Assembly (NCBI RefSeq): GCF_011927905.1
Contig: NZ_JAATJL010000001.1
Location: 3,162,001-3,226,000, forward strand
DNA: 64,000 nt
From: Arthrobacter pigmenti
Lineage (GTDB): Bacteria > Actinomycetota > Actinomycetes > Actinomycetales > Micrococcaceae
Direction of reading: 5' to 3'
Under the pieces are notes generated by a model. That model saw only the letters and a program-made list of their open reading frames with translations, had not been told where the DNA came from and did no database searches. Positions 17,074 to 27,693 of this stretch are shown in pieces. The position numbers and the translations under genes are program-made. How positions within the stretch are numbered: the stretch's first letter is position 1; every line of letters begins with the position of its first letter.

Positions 17074-18414
17074 TTACGAAGCGCCGCGACGCAGCAGGCG
17101 CCCGGTCGGCTTCTCCAGGTCCAGAACCTCTCCGCGGAGGTAGGTCGAACGTACGACGCCGGAGAGCGCCTTTCCGGCGTACGGCGAGATGGGATTCTTG
17201 TGGTGGAGTTTATTCACGTCCACCACGAAGGTCTCATCGGCGGCGAAGACGGAGAAGTCCGCATCGTACCCCAGCGCCAGCTGCCCCTTGCGCTGCAGCC
17301 GGGCGAGAGCGGCCGGACGCGCAGACATCCACTCCACAACCTGCTCCAGCGCGATTCCCCGCTGGCGCGCCTCCGACCAGATCAGCGAAAGGCCGAGCTG
17401 CAGCGAGGAGACTCCGCCCCAGGCCACTCCGAAGTCGCCGTTCTCCAAGTCCTTCAGGTCGAGGGTCGACGGCGAGTGGTCCGACACGATGCAGTCGATT
17501 GTCCCGTCGATCAGCCCTTCCCACAGCAGCTCACGATTGGACGCTTCACGAATCGGCGGGCAGCACTTGAACGCTGTCGCGCCGTTCGGGATTTCCTCTG
17601 ACAGGAGCGTGAGGTAGTGCGGACAGGTTTCGACCGTGAGGGAAACGCCGTCGCGCTTGGCCGTAGCAATCATCGGCAGCGCATCCGACGACGACAGGTG
17701 CAGGATGTGCGCACGTGCCCCCGTCCACCGCGCCCGCTCGATGACCTCCGCGATGGCAACGTTCTCCGCCCCGCGCGGCCGGGAAGCGAGGAACCTGGAG
17801 TACTGATCCCCCTCTGCGTGCGGCGCCCGATCGATGGAGCGCGAGTCCTCCGCGTGGACGATCATCAGCGAATCGAACGTTGCGAGCTCCGCCATGTCCT
17901 CTTCCATCTCGTCCGCTTCGAGATGGGGGAACTCGTCCACACCCGAGTGCAGCAGGAAGCACTTGAACCCGAACACACCCTCGTCGTGGAGCGGCCGCAG
18001 GTCGGCCTTGTTGCCGGGAATCGCGCCGCCCCAGAACCCGACGTCGACAAAGGCCTGAGTCTCAGCGGCTGTCCGCTTCTGCTCGAGCGCGTCCACGTTC
18101 ACGGTGGGCGGGATGCTGTTCAGCGGCATGTCGATGATGGTGGTCACTCCCCCGGCAGCCGCAGCCTTCGTGGCGGACGCGAAGCCCTCCCACTCGGTGC
18201 GCCCGGGCTCGTTGACGTGCACATGGGAGTCCACCAGGCCGGGGATCAGCGTCTCGTCCGGTGCGAGCTCGACGACGGTGGCGCCGTCGAGCCCGTTGCC
18301 CAGCGGTTCCAGGGCAACGATCACGCCGTCCCGCACGCCGACTTCCCTCGGCGCGATGCCTGCGGTCGTCAAGATCCTCTCGCCCCGGATCACGAGGACA
18401 TAAGAATTGGTCAT
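17074..18414 (-). CDS. allB: Allantoinase
   Basis: Amidohydrolase that opens allantoin to allantoate. It is 446 residues with the metal-binding HVHVNEPGR, the carbamylated-lysine region FKCFLLHSG, VHAED, HILHLSS (metal His) and SDHSP (metal Asp), matching cyclic amidohydrolases of the allantoinase/dihydropyrimidinase group. The operon partners (gcl, glxR, glxK, hyi) process the glyoxylate formed from allantoin, which favours allantoinase. The start overlaps the glxK stop by 4 bp (ATGA). Confidence 0.92.
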   Translation of the reverse strand: MTNSYVLVIRGERILTTAGIAPREVGVRDGVIVALEPLGNGLDGATVVELAPDETLIPGLVDSHVHVNEPGRTEWEGFASATKAAAAGGVTTIIDMPLNSIPPTVNVDALEQKRTAAETQAFVDVGFWGGAIPGNKADLRPLHDEGVFGFKCFLLHSGVDEFPHLEADEMEEDMAELATFDSLMIVHAEDSRSIDRAPHAEGDQYSRFLASRPRGAENVAIAEVIERARWTGARAHILHLSSSDALPMIATAKRDGVSLTVETCPHYLTLLSEEIPNGATAFKCCPPIREASNRELLWEGLIDGTIDCIVSDHSPSTLDLKDLENGDFGVAWGGVSSLQLGLSLIWSEARQRGIALEQVVEWMSARPAALARLQRKGQLALGYDADFSVFAADETFVVDVNKLHHKNPISPYAGKALSGVVRSTYLRGEVLDLEKPTGRLLRRGAS

Positions 18415-19562
18415 TCAGTTCCTCCAACTCGAACGCCAGCACCCACACCGAGGCGGGCGGCGATGTCCTGTCCAACACGTTCCAGCAGCGGACCGGCGTT
18501 TGCAATGCATTTTCCAACATCCAGCTCCAGGTCCGTCAGCGCGTACACACGCGAGAAGCCCGCAGCGGCAGTCTGTTCAGGCGTGAGAGTGGTCCGCCCG
18601 CACACCGCAATCGCCTGCATCCCGGCGGCGGCCTTCGCCACACCCAGCGGCGTCTTTCCGCCCAGGCTTTGCTCATCCAGGCTGCCTTCACCGGTGATCA
18701 CCAGGTCAGCGCCGTCCAGCTTTTCTGCCAGTCCGGTCAGTTCGAGTACGACGTCGATACCCGGCCTGCGTTGTGCGTTCAGCACCGCGAGCGCCGCGTA
18801 ACCTACGCCGCCCGCCGCCCCTGCGCCGGGTGCGTCCGCCTGCGCACGGGCACGGGGGCCCAGTTCCTGCTCAAGCACCTCAACGAACCGGGCGAGGGCG
18901 CCGTCAAGGTGCGCGACGTCGTCGGGCGTTGCTCCCTTTTGCGGCCCGAAGACCGCAGCGGCACCGTTGGTGCCAAGGAGCGGATTGTCGACGTCGGACG
19001 CCAGGGTGATCTCCGTCGTCGCAAGGCGCGGATCCAGGCCCGAGAGGTCAATCCAGGCGAGGTCAGCCAGAGCCGCGCCGCCGCCGGGAAGCGGGGTGCC
19101 GGCGTCGTCGAGCAGGGCAGCGCCCAGTCCAACGAGCATGCCCGCGCCGCCGTCGGTGTTCGCACTGCCGCCGACGCCCAGCACAATGCTGGTGCAGCCA
19201 CGATCAAGCGCGAACCGAATCAGCTCGCCGGTGCCTATGCTGGATGCAATCCGCGCCTTGCGCACACCGCCGGGAAGCACTGCCAGCCCGGACGCGAGCG
19301 CCATCTCGATCACTGCCTTCGAGCCGCGGATGGCGATCGGCGCCTCGACCGGCTCGCCGGTTGGCCCCGAAACCGTGGTGACGTGACGGCTGAACCCGGC
19401 GGCGATAGCAGCATCAAGCGTGCCCTCGCCGCCGTCGGCAACCGGAACCAGATCCACGTCAAGGTCCGGATCCGCGCTGAGGAGGCCCTTCGCCAAAGCT
19501 GAGGCGACCTCTGGCGCGGACAACGATCCCTTGAACTTGTCCGGTGCGATGACGATTCGCAT
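18411..19562 (-). CDS. glxK: Glycerate kinase
   Basis: Phosphorylates D-glycerate (the product of GlxR) so that it enters glycolysis. It is a 383-residue GlxK/GarK-family protein with the N-terminal IAPDKFKGSLSA, the PVADGGEGTLDA motif and a GVGGSANTDGGAGM nucleotide-binding stretch. The 4-bp overlap with allB and the 21-bp gap to gcl indicate one operon. The last kinase step links allantoin or glyoxylate use to central metabolism. Confidence 0.94.
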   Translation of the reverse strand: MRIVIAPDKFKGSLSAPEVASALAKGLLSADPDLDVDLVPVADGGEGTLDAAIAAGFSRHVTTVSGPTGEPVEAPIAIRGSKAVIEMALASGLAVLPGGVRKARIASSIGTGELIRFALDRGCTSIVLGVGGSANTDGGAGMLVGLGAALLDDAGTPLPGGGAALADLAWIDLSGLDPRLATTEITLASDVDNPLLGTNGAAAVFGPQKGATPDDVAHLDGALARFVEVLEQELGPRARAQADAPGAGAAGGVGYAALAVLNAQRRPGIDVVLELTGLAEKLDGADLVITGEGSLDEQSLGGKTPLGVAKAAAGMQAIAVCGRTTLTPEQTAAAGFSRVYALTDLELDVGKCIANAGPLLERVGQDIAARLGVGAGVRVGGTE

Positions 19563-19583
19563 TCCCGTATTACACCAACCCGC

Positions 19584-21362
<1,779 letters not shown>

Positions 21363-21385
21363 GGTGTGCTCCTACTGAAGGGAAG

Positions 21386-21439
21386 TTTGTGCAGCTCAGA
21401 CGAGTTTCGACGTCGTCGGCTCACCTGAGCTGCACGAAA
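21386..21439 (-). repeat. Intercistronic hairpin between glxR and gcl
   Basis: Perfect 11-bp arms GTGCAGCTCAG (21389-21399) and CTGAGCTGCAC (21425-21435) are extended by partial pairing on both sides (TTT/GAA; GAG/CTC). It lies inside the transcribed operon, so it probably stabilises or partly terminates the message. Confidence 0.7.
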
Positions 21440-21448
21440 GTTTGGGTG

Positions 21449-22333
21449 TTATTTCTTGCCGGACAGCTGGTTGATCAGCTTGAAGAGGCCGGAGTGGTCC
21501 AGGCCGCCGTCGCCCGTGTTGACGAGCGAGGCAACCAACTGCGCGACGACGGCACCCAGTGGGGTGGCAACGCCGGCTTCGCGGGCGGCTGAGGTGACAA
21601 TGCCCATGTCCTTGTGGTGCAGGGCGAGGCGGAAGCCGGGGTCGAAGTTGCGGTCGAGCATCTTCTGGCCCTTCTGGTCGAGCACCTTGGACCCGGCAAG
21701 TCCTCCGCCGAGGACCTTCAGTGCGGCGTCGGTGTCCACACCGTAGGCCTCAAGGAAGGCGATTGCTTCGGCAAGTACACCGATGTTGACGGCGACGATC
21801 AGCTGGTTGGCGGCCTTCACGGTCTGGCCGGAGCCGGCAGGTCCAACATGGACCACGGTCTTGCCGACGACGTTGAGGATTTCCTCCGCCGCGGCGAAGT
21901 CGGCTGCCTCACCGCCGACCATGATGGATAGAACGCCGTCGATGGCACCCTGCTCGCCACCGGAGACGGGCGCATCCAGTGCGCGTAGGCCGGCTTCCCT
22001 GGCCTCCCCGGCCAGTTCAGCGGCGACGTCGGGGCGGATGCTGCTCGCGTCGATCCACAAGGTGCCCTTCTTGGCGTTGGCGAACACGCCGTCGTCGCCC
22101 GTTACCGCACCACGAACGTCCGGGGAGTCCGGCACCATGGTGATGACGACGTCAGCTTCCTTCACTGCGTCCGCGATGCTGGTTGCGCCGTGGCCGCCTT
22201 CGGCGATGAGCTTGTCGATCGCGTCCTGGCTGAGGTTGAAGCCGGTGACGTGGTGGCCGGCGTTGACGAGGTTCTTGGCCATGGGCAGGCCCATGATTCC
22301 GAGTCCGATAACTGCAATATTCTGCTTGCTCAT
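21449..22333 (-). CDS. glxR: Tartronate semialdehyde reductase (2-hydroxy-3-oxopropionate reductase)
   Basis: NAD(P)H-dependent reductase making D-glycerate from tartronate semialdehyde. It is 294 residues of the beta-hydroxyacid dehydrogenase family: Rossmann motif GLGIMGLPMAKNL at the N-terminus, substrate motif DAPVSGGEQGA, and the catalytic Lys region GQTVKAANQL. The reading frame is open for another 98 codons upstream, but that extension is low-complexity and crosses the hairpin at 22358-22420, so the ATG at 22333 (MSKQNIAV) is taken as the start. Confidence 0.93.
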   Translation of the reverse strand: MSKQNIAVIGLGIMGLPMAKNLVNAGHHVTGFNLSQDAIDKLIAEGGHGATSIADAVKEADVVITMVPDSPDVRGAVTGDDGVFANAKKGTLWIDASSIRPDVAAELAGEAREAGLRALDAPVSGGEQGAIDGVLSIMVGGEAADFAAAEEILNVVGKTVVHVGPAGSGQTVKAANQLIVAVNIGVLAEAIAFLEAYGVDTDAALKVLGGGLAGSKVLDQKGQKMLDRNFDPGFRLALHHKDMGIVTSAAREAGVATPLGAVVAQLVASLVNTGDGGLDHSGLFKLINQLSGKK

Positions 22334-22357
22334 TGTGCTTGTCCTTTGGGTGTGTGT

Positions 22358-22420
22358 CATCGAATCAGCAGAAACGGCTAGTTGTTTCCGGTTTTTATAG
22401 TCATTTCTGCTGACTCGATG
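22358..22420 (-). repeat. Intercistronic hairpin between hyi and glxR (family member B)
   Basis: Arms 22358-22374 and 22404-22420 match at 16 of 17 positions. The left arm reads CATCGAATCAGCAGAAA, nearly identical to the arm at 17002-17021. The single mismatch is A-C on the plus strand but a G-U pair in minus-strand RNA, so pairing is complete in the operon transcript. Confidence 0.8.
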
Positions 22421-22433
22421 GAGATTTGATGGG

Positions 22434-23222
22434 TTAGCGGGTTGCGTGCTGGCGGATGGCCCAGTTGAAGGCCGTTTCCGCGGGCTCCTTGTACTCGAGA
22501 CCGATGTGGCCCTCGTAACCGAGTTCGCGGCTGCGGGCAATCCATTCGCCGAGCGGTAGCTCCGCGCTTCCGGGTGCTCCGCGGCCCGGTGCGTCTGCGA
22601 TCTGGATGTGGCCGAAGTCCTTGGCATGGTTTTCGATGACCTGGCCGACGTCGTCGCCGTTCACCGCGAGGTGGTAGAAATCGGCGAGGAGCTTGATATT
22701 GCCCTTACCCGTCTTCGCAATGACATCGAGCGCATCCTGTGCACTCTTCAGTGGGTAACGGTCCGCACCGCTGACGGGCTCGAGGAGAACAATGCCGCCG
22801 ATCTTCGCTACTGCGTCAGCGGCGAAGGCCAGATTCTCGACGGCGACGGCGTCCTGCTCCTCCGGCGTCGCGTTATCCACGCGGTTGCCGTAGAGGGCAT
22901 TGAATGCCTTGCAGCCCAGACGCTCACCGATTCCGACGACGACGGGGACGTTCGCGCGGAACTCCTGCTGGCGTTCCGGCCAGGAGACCAGGCCGCGATC
23001 GCCGCCGGGCATGTCGCCGGCGTTGAAGTTGAGGCCGGTGAGCTGGACGCCGGCGTCGTTGATGGCGTTCTCGAATTCGTTGAGTTCCTGCTCGCTGGGG
23101 GTGGAGGTGCTGAACGGCCACCAGAACTCGACGGCGTCGAAGCCGGCCTTCTTCGCAGCGGCCGGACGCTCGAGCAACGGCAACTCGGTCAGGAGGATGG
23201 AGCAGTTCACGGTGTACGTCAT
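22434..23222 (-). CDS. hyi: Hydroxypyruvate isomerase
   Basis: Interconverts hydroxypyruvate and tartronate semialdehyde. It is a 262-residue TIM barrel of the Hyi/xylose-isomerase-like group with FDAVEFWWPF, LNFNAGDMPGGDRG, LLEPVSGADRYPL (metal Glu), LLADFYHLA (metal Asp) and HIQIADAPGR (metal His). It is the first gene of the leftward glyoxylate operon; an AAAGGGA ribosome-binding site precedes the ATG. Confidence 0.92.
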   Translation of the reverse strand: MTYTVNCSILLTELPLLERPAAAKKAGFDAVEFWWPFSTSTPSEQELNEFENAINDAGVQLTGLNFNAGDMPGGDRGLVSWPERQQEFRANVPVVVGIGERLGCKAFNALYGNRVDNATPEEQDAVAVENLAFAADAVAKIGGIVLLEPVSGADRYPLKSAQDALDVIAKTGKGNIKLLADFYHLAVNGDDVGQVIENHAKDFGHIQIADAPGRGAPGSAELPLGEWIARSRELGYEGHIGLEYKEPAETAFNWAIRQHATR

Positions 23223-23471
23223 CGCTAGGTCCCTTTGATTTCGTATTGTGGAAGTAAAATTCTGTCTAATGAAATGGTAGGGGTTTCTCGGGAGTTACGT
23301 CAACCGCCTTACGTGAGTCGCCTCGCGCTGAATCAACTGTTCCGTTTCCTTGCCGCCGAAGCCGCAGCTTCTAGACAACGGCTTATGTGGGCAGTCAACG
23401 GTTCCGTTGCCGAACTGCACTGGAGGACGGAAGACTCATCGGCGCGATAGCCTTAACGCGAGAGGGGAACG
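23223..23471. other. Divergent promoter gap, 249 bp
   Basis: No gene accepted here. An AT-richer stretch at 23245-23275 lies just upstream of hyi and probably holds the glyoxylate operon promoter, but I could not assign boxes with confidence. Two TTACGT copies (about 23296 and 23308) are visible. Confidence 0.3.
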
Positions 23472-23741
23472 ATGCAGCAGGCGAGCAACAGGAACGACAG
23501 ACTAACCGCCACGATTGAGTGGCCGCGGCCTCTGAGCGCCCAGGCCCTCAAAGCCATCAAGGTCCTACTCCTCGGCGGGCTCGTGATCACCGCAGTGATT
23601 CAGATTGTGCCGTTCCAGCTGCTCGGCGGACTGGCGAACAATTTCTTCACCATCCTGCTGGTCCTGTCCTGGATTGGGCCTGCCCGGCGCTACCTCCGCC
23701 GTCGTACTGAAGAAAAGGGAACGGCGCCCGAAGAAAGCTAG
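23472..23741 (+). CDS. Small membrane protein
   Basis: An 89-residue protein with a polar N-terminus, two hydrophobic segments (about 29-45 and 49-70) and a basic, charged tail (RRYLRRRTEEKG). GAGAGGGG precedes the ATG. No family recognised. Its stop overlaps the end of the convergent regulator gene by 4 bp. Confidence 0.7.
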   Translation: MQQASNRNDRLTATIEWPRPLSAQALKAIKVLLLGGLVITAVIQIVPFQLLGGLANNFFTILLVLSWIGPARRYLRRRTEEKGTAPEES

Positions 23742-24718
23742 CCCGCCAGGGAGTCGCCCAGGAGGGTTCGCGCGTGAAGGATGCGTGCGCCGTCGCGCGT
23801 GCTGCTGATCAGCCCGGCTTCCCGGAGCGCCGCGAGATGATGTGAAGCGGTTGAAACGGCGAGGAAGCAGAGGCTGGCGGTCTCCGATGTCGAGCGCGGA
23901 CCGGTCAGACACAACAGAACGCGCGCTCTGCCCTCTCCCATGAGCGCAGACAACGCTCCCTCGGCCGACGTATTCGTTTGATGCCAGGTGTTGGCCAACG
24001 CATGCACCGGATAGAAGAGTGTTGGCTGTACCGGTTTTTCGGTGAGGACCGAGCACCAGGGGCTGGCGAACACGCTGGGAACAAGGAGGAGCCCGCTGCC
24101 TTCACAGGGCACGAACTCCGTCCAACTGTGCATGCGCACTCGGACGCTGTCGCCGTGCCAGCTCACGCGTTCGTGCAGGGAAGCGATCATCGCCGTCGTG
24201 CCCTGTTGGGCAATGCTCCGCGAGCGCTGGGCGATGTCCGCGAGGAGGATGCGTCGAAGTTGTTCCCAGTGCGGAGCGATGAGCGCGGCCCACAGTTCTT
24301 CCCAGGCGTCACAGATGCGGCTCAGTGACCGGACCGGTTCCCGGATCAGGGCGGTCACGCGTTGGTGCCGTTCGCCCGTGGCGAGTCGCAGCACCTTCGT
24401 CAGGTGGGTCTGCACGGTATCCGGCGGCGTGGAGCGCATGTGCGCGATTTCTTCTTCGGGCGTGGTGTCGCCGGAGATTGGGCCGGTCAGGAAGTCGGGG
24501 AAGTAGCCAGAGGGCGCGACGAGCAGCCTCATCAGGTTGAACGCGCCCGCGGGCACGGCGTCCCTGACTGTTCTCAGCCATCCCCACTGGAGTGGTCGGC
24601 TGCCCGCCGACTGCAACGTACGGACGGCGTGCGCGAGTTCATGGCCCGGCGAGAGTCCGAAGCGCAGCAGTCCAATGTCGTCCGCCCCGAGGCTGAAGGT
24701 CACGATGTTTCGATCCAC
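23738..24718 (-). CDS. ArsR-type winged-helix regulator with DUF5937-like N-terminus
   Basis: A 326-residue protein whose C-terminal 80 residues form an ArsR/SmtB-like winged helix (ALSALMGEGRARVLLCLTG, then STASHHLAALREAGLISSTRDG as the recognition helix and wing). The N-terminal 240 residues match the actinobacterial DUF5937 pattern (FGLSPGHELAHAVRTL). No metal-binding Cys set is obvious. It starts at a GTG with a TACTCT box 6 nt upstream, so it is probably leaderless. The target is unknown. Confidence 0.8.
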   Translation of the reverse strand: MDRNIVTFSLGADDIGLLRFGLSPGHELAHAVRTLQSAGSRPLQWGWLRTVRDAVPAGAFNLMRLLVAPSGYFPDFLTGPISGDTTPEEEIAHMRSTPPDTVQTHLTKVLRLATGERHQRVTALIREPVRSLSRICDAWEELWAALIAPHWEQLRRILLADIAQRSRSIAQQGTTAMIASLHERVSWHGDSVRVRMHSWTEFVPCEGSGLLLVPSVFASPWCSVLTEKPVQPTLFYPVHALANTWHQTNTSAEGALSALMGEGRARVLLCLTGPRSTSETASLCFLAVSTASHHLAALREAGLISSTRDGARILHARTLLGDSLAG

Positions 24719-24804
24719 ATCGAAAGAGTAGCGGGTCCCGTTTAGAGCGTCCGAGACTATTCATCACAACGACGACGGCGCCACCGACGAAGGGTAGTCA
24801 GGTT

Positions 24805-25152
24805 ATGGAAACAACACAGACCATTCCGGCAGAAGCGCTCCGAATCCCAGGGAGTGCAACGCTTCGGTTCGAGGGATCCGACTACGGCTCGGGCATCTCC
24901 TTCTTCCTGGTGGACGCCGAGCCCGGGAAGGGGCCGGATCTGCATCGCCACCCCTACAGCGAAACCTGGGTTGTACTGGAGGGTCAGGCAACCTTCGACG
25001 TCGGCAGAACCACGTTCACCGCGGTCGCGGGTGACACCGCGGTGGTGCCCGCTGACGTCTGGCACGGGTTCAAGAACAGCGGCGCGTCCCGGCTGAAGAT
25101 CATATGCATCCACGCATCCCCGACGATGATTCAGGAATGGTTCAACCAGTAA
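24805..25152 (+). CDS. Cupin-domain protein
   Basis: A 115-residue single cupin. Motif 1 is HRHPYSETWVVLEG (two His, one Glu) and motif 2 is GDTAVVPADVWHGFKN, so a metal centre is likely. Small cupins of this kind range from sugar isomerases to dioxygenases or are non-enzymatic binders; nothing here decides. It is followed after 10 bp by a DUF4287 gene, with AAGGAG between. Confidence 0.85.
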   Translation: METTQTIPAEALRIPGSATLRFEGSDYGSGISFFLVDAEPGKGPDLHRHPYSETWVVLEGQATFDVGRTTFTAVAGDTAVVPADVWHGFKNSGASRLKIICIHASPTMIQEWFNQ

Positions 25153-25162
25153 GGAGAACACC

Positions 25163-25450
25163 ATGTCATTTCAGGCGTATCTCGACGCAATCGAGGACAA
25201 GACGGGCCGGACACCTCGGGAGCTCGTTGTGCAGGCGAAGGAACGCGGTTTCGATGATCCAGCGGTGAAGGCCGGCGTGATCGTGGAATGGCTCAAGGAG
25301 GACTACGGGTTGGGGCGCGGGCATGCGATGGCACTCGTCCATGTCATCAAAAAGGGCCCTACGATCAGCGAAAAGCATGTCGGCTCCGATGGTGTCCACC
25401 GTGACGAGTCCGCTGAGCTGTGGCTCGATGGGAAGCAGAACCGGCCCTAG
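25163..25450 (+). CDS. DUF4287-family protein
   Basis: A 95-residue protein with the pattern SFQAYLDAIEDKTGRTP...GLGRGHAMALVHV typical of DUF4287. Function unknown; family members often sit beside SRPBCC or cupin proteins. A strong AAGGAG ribosome-binding site lies 8 bp upstream. Confidence 0.85.
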   Translation: MSFQAYLDAIEDKTGRTPRELVVQAKERGFDDPAVKAGVIVEWLKEDYGLGRGHAMALVHVIKKGPTISEKHVGSDGVHRDESAELWLDGKQNRP

Positions 25451-25471
25451 CGGCTGGACTAGGTTGGAAGG

Positions 25472-26152
25472 ATGCACCTGGACCGCCTCAGCCAGCTCCT
25501 CAACGAAGCAAGTGCGCCGCGGTGGGCGCACGGCGACACCGTGACCTGGTCCTACCGCAATCCTGGTTTCCCGGACCTGATTGATTGCCGTCCGGTCACG
25601 GTGGTCGACGACGGCGACAAGGGGCTGGTCCTTTGGCTCGCCCCGGGCACGCAAATGCTGCACCAGGTGCTGGCCAACGGCTCGGACACCAGGTCCGCTG
25701 AGGGTTCCGACCGGTTCACGCTCCCGCGAGCCCAGGCCGTGCGTACGTGGGGCGGAGGCGGAATCCTAATCATCTTCCAGCCGGACACCATGTACTCGGT
25801 CTGGTGCTTCGAATCGCAGCCCGGCGTGCGGGACATCTACTACGTCAACATCGAGGAGCCCTTCGTCCGAACCCCGGAGGGAATTGTGAGCACGGACCTG
25901 GTCCTCGACGTCGTCGTTTCCCCGGACCGGCAGTGGAAGTTCAAGGACGAGGACGAACTCGCCTTCGCCCAGGAAGCGGGAGTGTTCGACGACGCCGCCC
26001 ACGCCCGCATCCGGCGCGCGGGCGACGACGCTGTTGCCGCCGTCGAACGCTGGGACTATCCGTTCAACGCAGGGTTCGAACATTTCGAACCCGACCCGTC
26101 CTGGCCCATCCCCGAGCTTCCATCCGACGCGACGTGGCAGTACGAGACGTGA
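25472..26152 (+). CDS. DUF402 (FomD-like) protein
   Basis: A 226-residue protein with a central DUF402 domain: LWLAPGT, VWCFES, YYVNIEEPFVRT, VLDVVVSPDRQWKFKDEDEL. Characterised relatives (FomD; Ntdp of Firmicutes) are divalent-metal-dependent hydrolases of nucleotide adducts or diphosphates, so a nucleotide hydrolase is plausible. TAGGTT lies 6 nt before the ATG, and an AAGG overlaps, so the message may be leaderless. Confidence 0.8.
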   Translation: MHLDRLSQLLNEASAPRWAHGDTVTWSYRNPGFPDLIDCRPVTVVDDGDKGLVLWLAPGTQMLHQVLANGSDTRSAEGSDRFTLPRAQAVRTWGGGGILIIFQPDTMYSVWCFESQPGVRDIYYVNIEEPFVRTPEGIVSTDLVLDVVVSPDRQWKFKDEDELAFAQEAGVFDDAAHARIRRAGDDAVAAVERWDYPFNAGFEHFEPDPSWPIPELPSDATWQYET

Positions 26153-26158
26153 TTCCGC

Positions 26159-26728
26159 GTGCCGCTCATTGACCCCTTCCTGCCGCCCGGATCCTTGAAT
26201 CGCGGGCGGCAGCCGGTTCTCACCGTCGGCGGCCTGACGTTGCGGCCATGGGCAGAGGACGACGCCGGCGTCGTCGTAAGTGCCTATACCGACCCCGACA
26301 TCGCTCTCTTCAACCGGCGGAGCATCACCACGGAAGCGGAGGCGCTTGAGTGGATAAGGGGCTGGCCGCGACGATGGCAGCGGGAGAACGGCGCCAGTTG
26401 GGCAGTGTGCGACGGCGAAGGCATCGTTGTCGGGCGGGTTGCCCTGAGCCTGCTCAACCTCTTCGAAGGCGACGGTGAGGTGGGTTATTGGGTCCTGCCC
26501 GCCGCACGGGGGCAGGGTGTGGCGCCGCTTGCGGTTGCGGCGCTGAAGAGGTGGGCGTTCGACGTCATTGGTTTGAAGCGTCTTCAGCTGACCCACTCGA
26601 CGCGGAATTCCGCGTCCTGCCGTGTTGCTGAGAAGACGGGATTCGCACTGGAAGGGACCAAACGGAGTGCGATGAGGCACGACGACGGCTGGCACGACAT
26701 GCACCTGCACGCCGCGATCAATGAGTAG
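26159..26728 (+). CDS. GNAT-family N-acetyltransferase
   Basis: A 189-residue acetyltransferase of the RimJ/RimL type: LTLRPWAEDDA start, EVGYWVLPAARGQGVAPLAV as the acetyl-CoA loop, and NSASCRVAEKTGFALEG near the end. It probably acetylates a protein N-terminus or a small amine. It starts at GTG 26159, 6 bp after the DUF402 stop; its stop overlaps the next start by 8 bp. Confidence 0.87.
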   Translation: MPLIDPFLPPGSLNRGRQPVLTVGGLTLRPWAEDDAGVVVSAYTDPDIALFNRRSITTEAEALEWIRGWPRRWQRENGASWAVCDGEGIVVGRVALSLLNLFEGDGEVGYWVLPAARGQGVAPLAVAALKRWAFDVIGLKRLQLTHSTRNSASCRVAEKTGFALEGTKRSAMRHDDGWHDMHLHAAINE

Positions 26729-27551
26729 CGCGTGGGAGGATGCGCTCGACTTTGTGCGCGGCACGGTCTCGGGTCCTCCCCTCGATCCTTCACTCGCGGT
26801 GACGCTGCACTTCCACCCGGACCGTATGGTCGGTGACACGCCCCTCCTTGGCCGGCTGGCATCGGATCCGGTGTACCGCTCGCAGTTCGAAACGGGTACC
26901 AGCAACGGCGGCCTGACCGGCTATCCCGGCGGTGACAGGTGGCACTGGGAGGACCGGATGTTCGGCGGCGCGTATAACTCGGCTCCCGCTGCGGAACGGC
27001 CGAAGTACGGGTCGCTGAACTATCGGCATCGTTCGATTGGCGGTTCAGCGCGGTTCGGATCGTCGCACTTCCGGCTGGCGCAGAGTGAGCTGGGACGAAC
27101 AACGTTCTGTTACCCGGACAGCAGCACGCTCCCCTCCCATTTCGGAACGGCCGAGCACATACCACTTATTCAAATGGCGGAAAAGGGAACGTTCGACGTG
27201 CTGGATGATCACATCGAGGCTCACGTTCACGGCCCGCTCAGATTGGGTGAGCACCTCGAATCGCTCGTGCTCGATCCGTCATATCGGGGCACGCTTGTGG
27301 AAGACGCGGCCCGTACTTTACCCATTCAGCTGGCCTGGCACGAGGGATTCCGGTTGCACGTGGATGAACTGCAGCAGCACGTCGAGTACCGCGGGGCCGA
27401 AGTGGTTGCGGCCGGGCTGAGCATCGCCGTCGACGGCTGGCTGGACCCTCGCATCGTGGGAGAGGCAGCGAAGCAGCAGCGCTATGACGGGCAGACGCTC
27501 AAACGCGTCTGGCACTGTGTGGCGCGGTTCGGATACCGCTGGGGCAAATAG
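26721..27551 (+). CDS. DUF3626-family protein
   Basis: A 276-residue protein with VTLHFHPDR, GNGGLTGYPGGDRWHWE-like and KYGSLNY motifs of DUF3626, a family of unknown function found near toxin and polymorphic-effector genes as well as alone. Conserved His and Asp residues could form an active site. It overlaps the acetyltransferase gene (ATGAGTAG), so the two are co-translated. Confidence 0.82.
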   Translation: MSSAWEDALDFVRGTVSGPPLDPSLAVTLHFHPDRMVGDTPLLGRLASDPVYRSQFETGTSNGGLTGYPGGDRWHWEDRMFGGAYNSAPAAERPKYGSLNYRHRSIGGSARFGSSHFRLAQSELGRTTFCYPDSSTLPSHFGTAEHIPLIQMAEKGTFDVLDDHIEAHVHGPLRLGEHLESLVLDPSYRGTLVEDAARTLPIQLAWHEGFRLHVDELQQHVEYRGAEVVAAGLSIAVDGWLDPRIVGEAAKQQRYDGQTLKRVWHCVARFGYRWGK

Positions 27552-27693
27552 GTTCCTGCCGTGGCTTCAGTGGGTATGAACCCTTCTCGAAAGCGCATGC
27601 AGAGAGCATTTTGCAGGCGATGAGTGCAGTGCAGGCATTTCCTGGGAAGCACCCCGGTCCCTTGGGCGAGCGAAGCCGGAGCCAACAGAACGG

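Noticed and set aside
23235..23450. 71-codon frame before the small membrane protein
   Set aside because: No RBS, no recognisable pattern, and it covers the probable hyi promoter.
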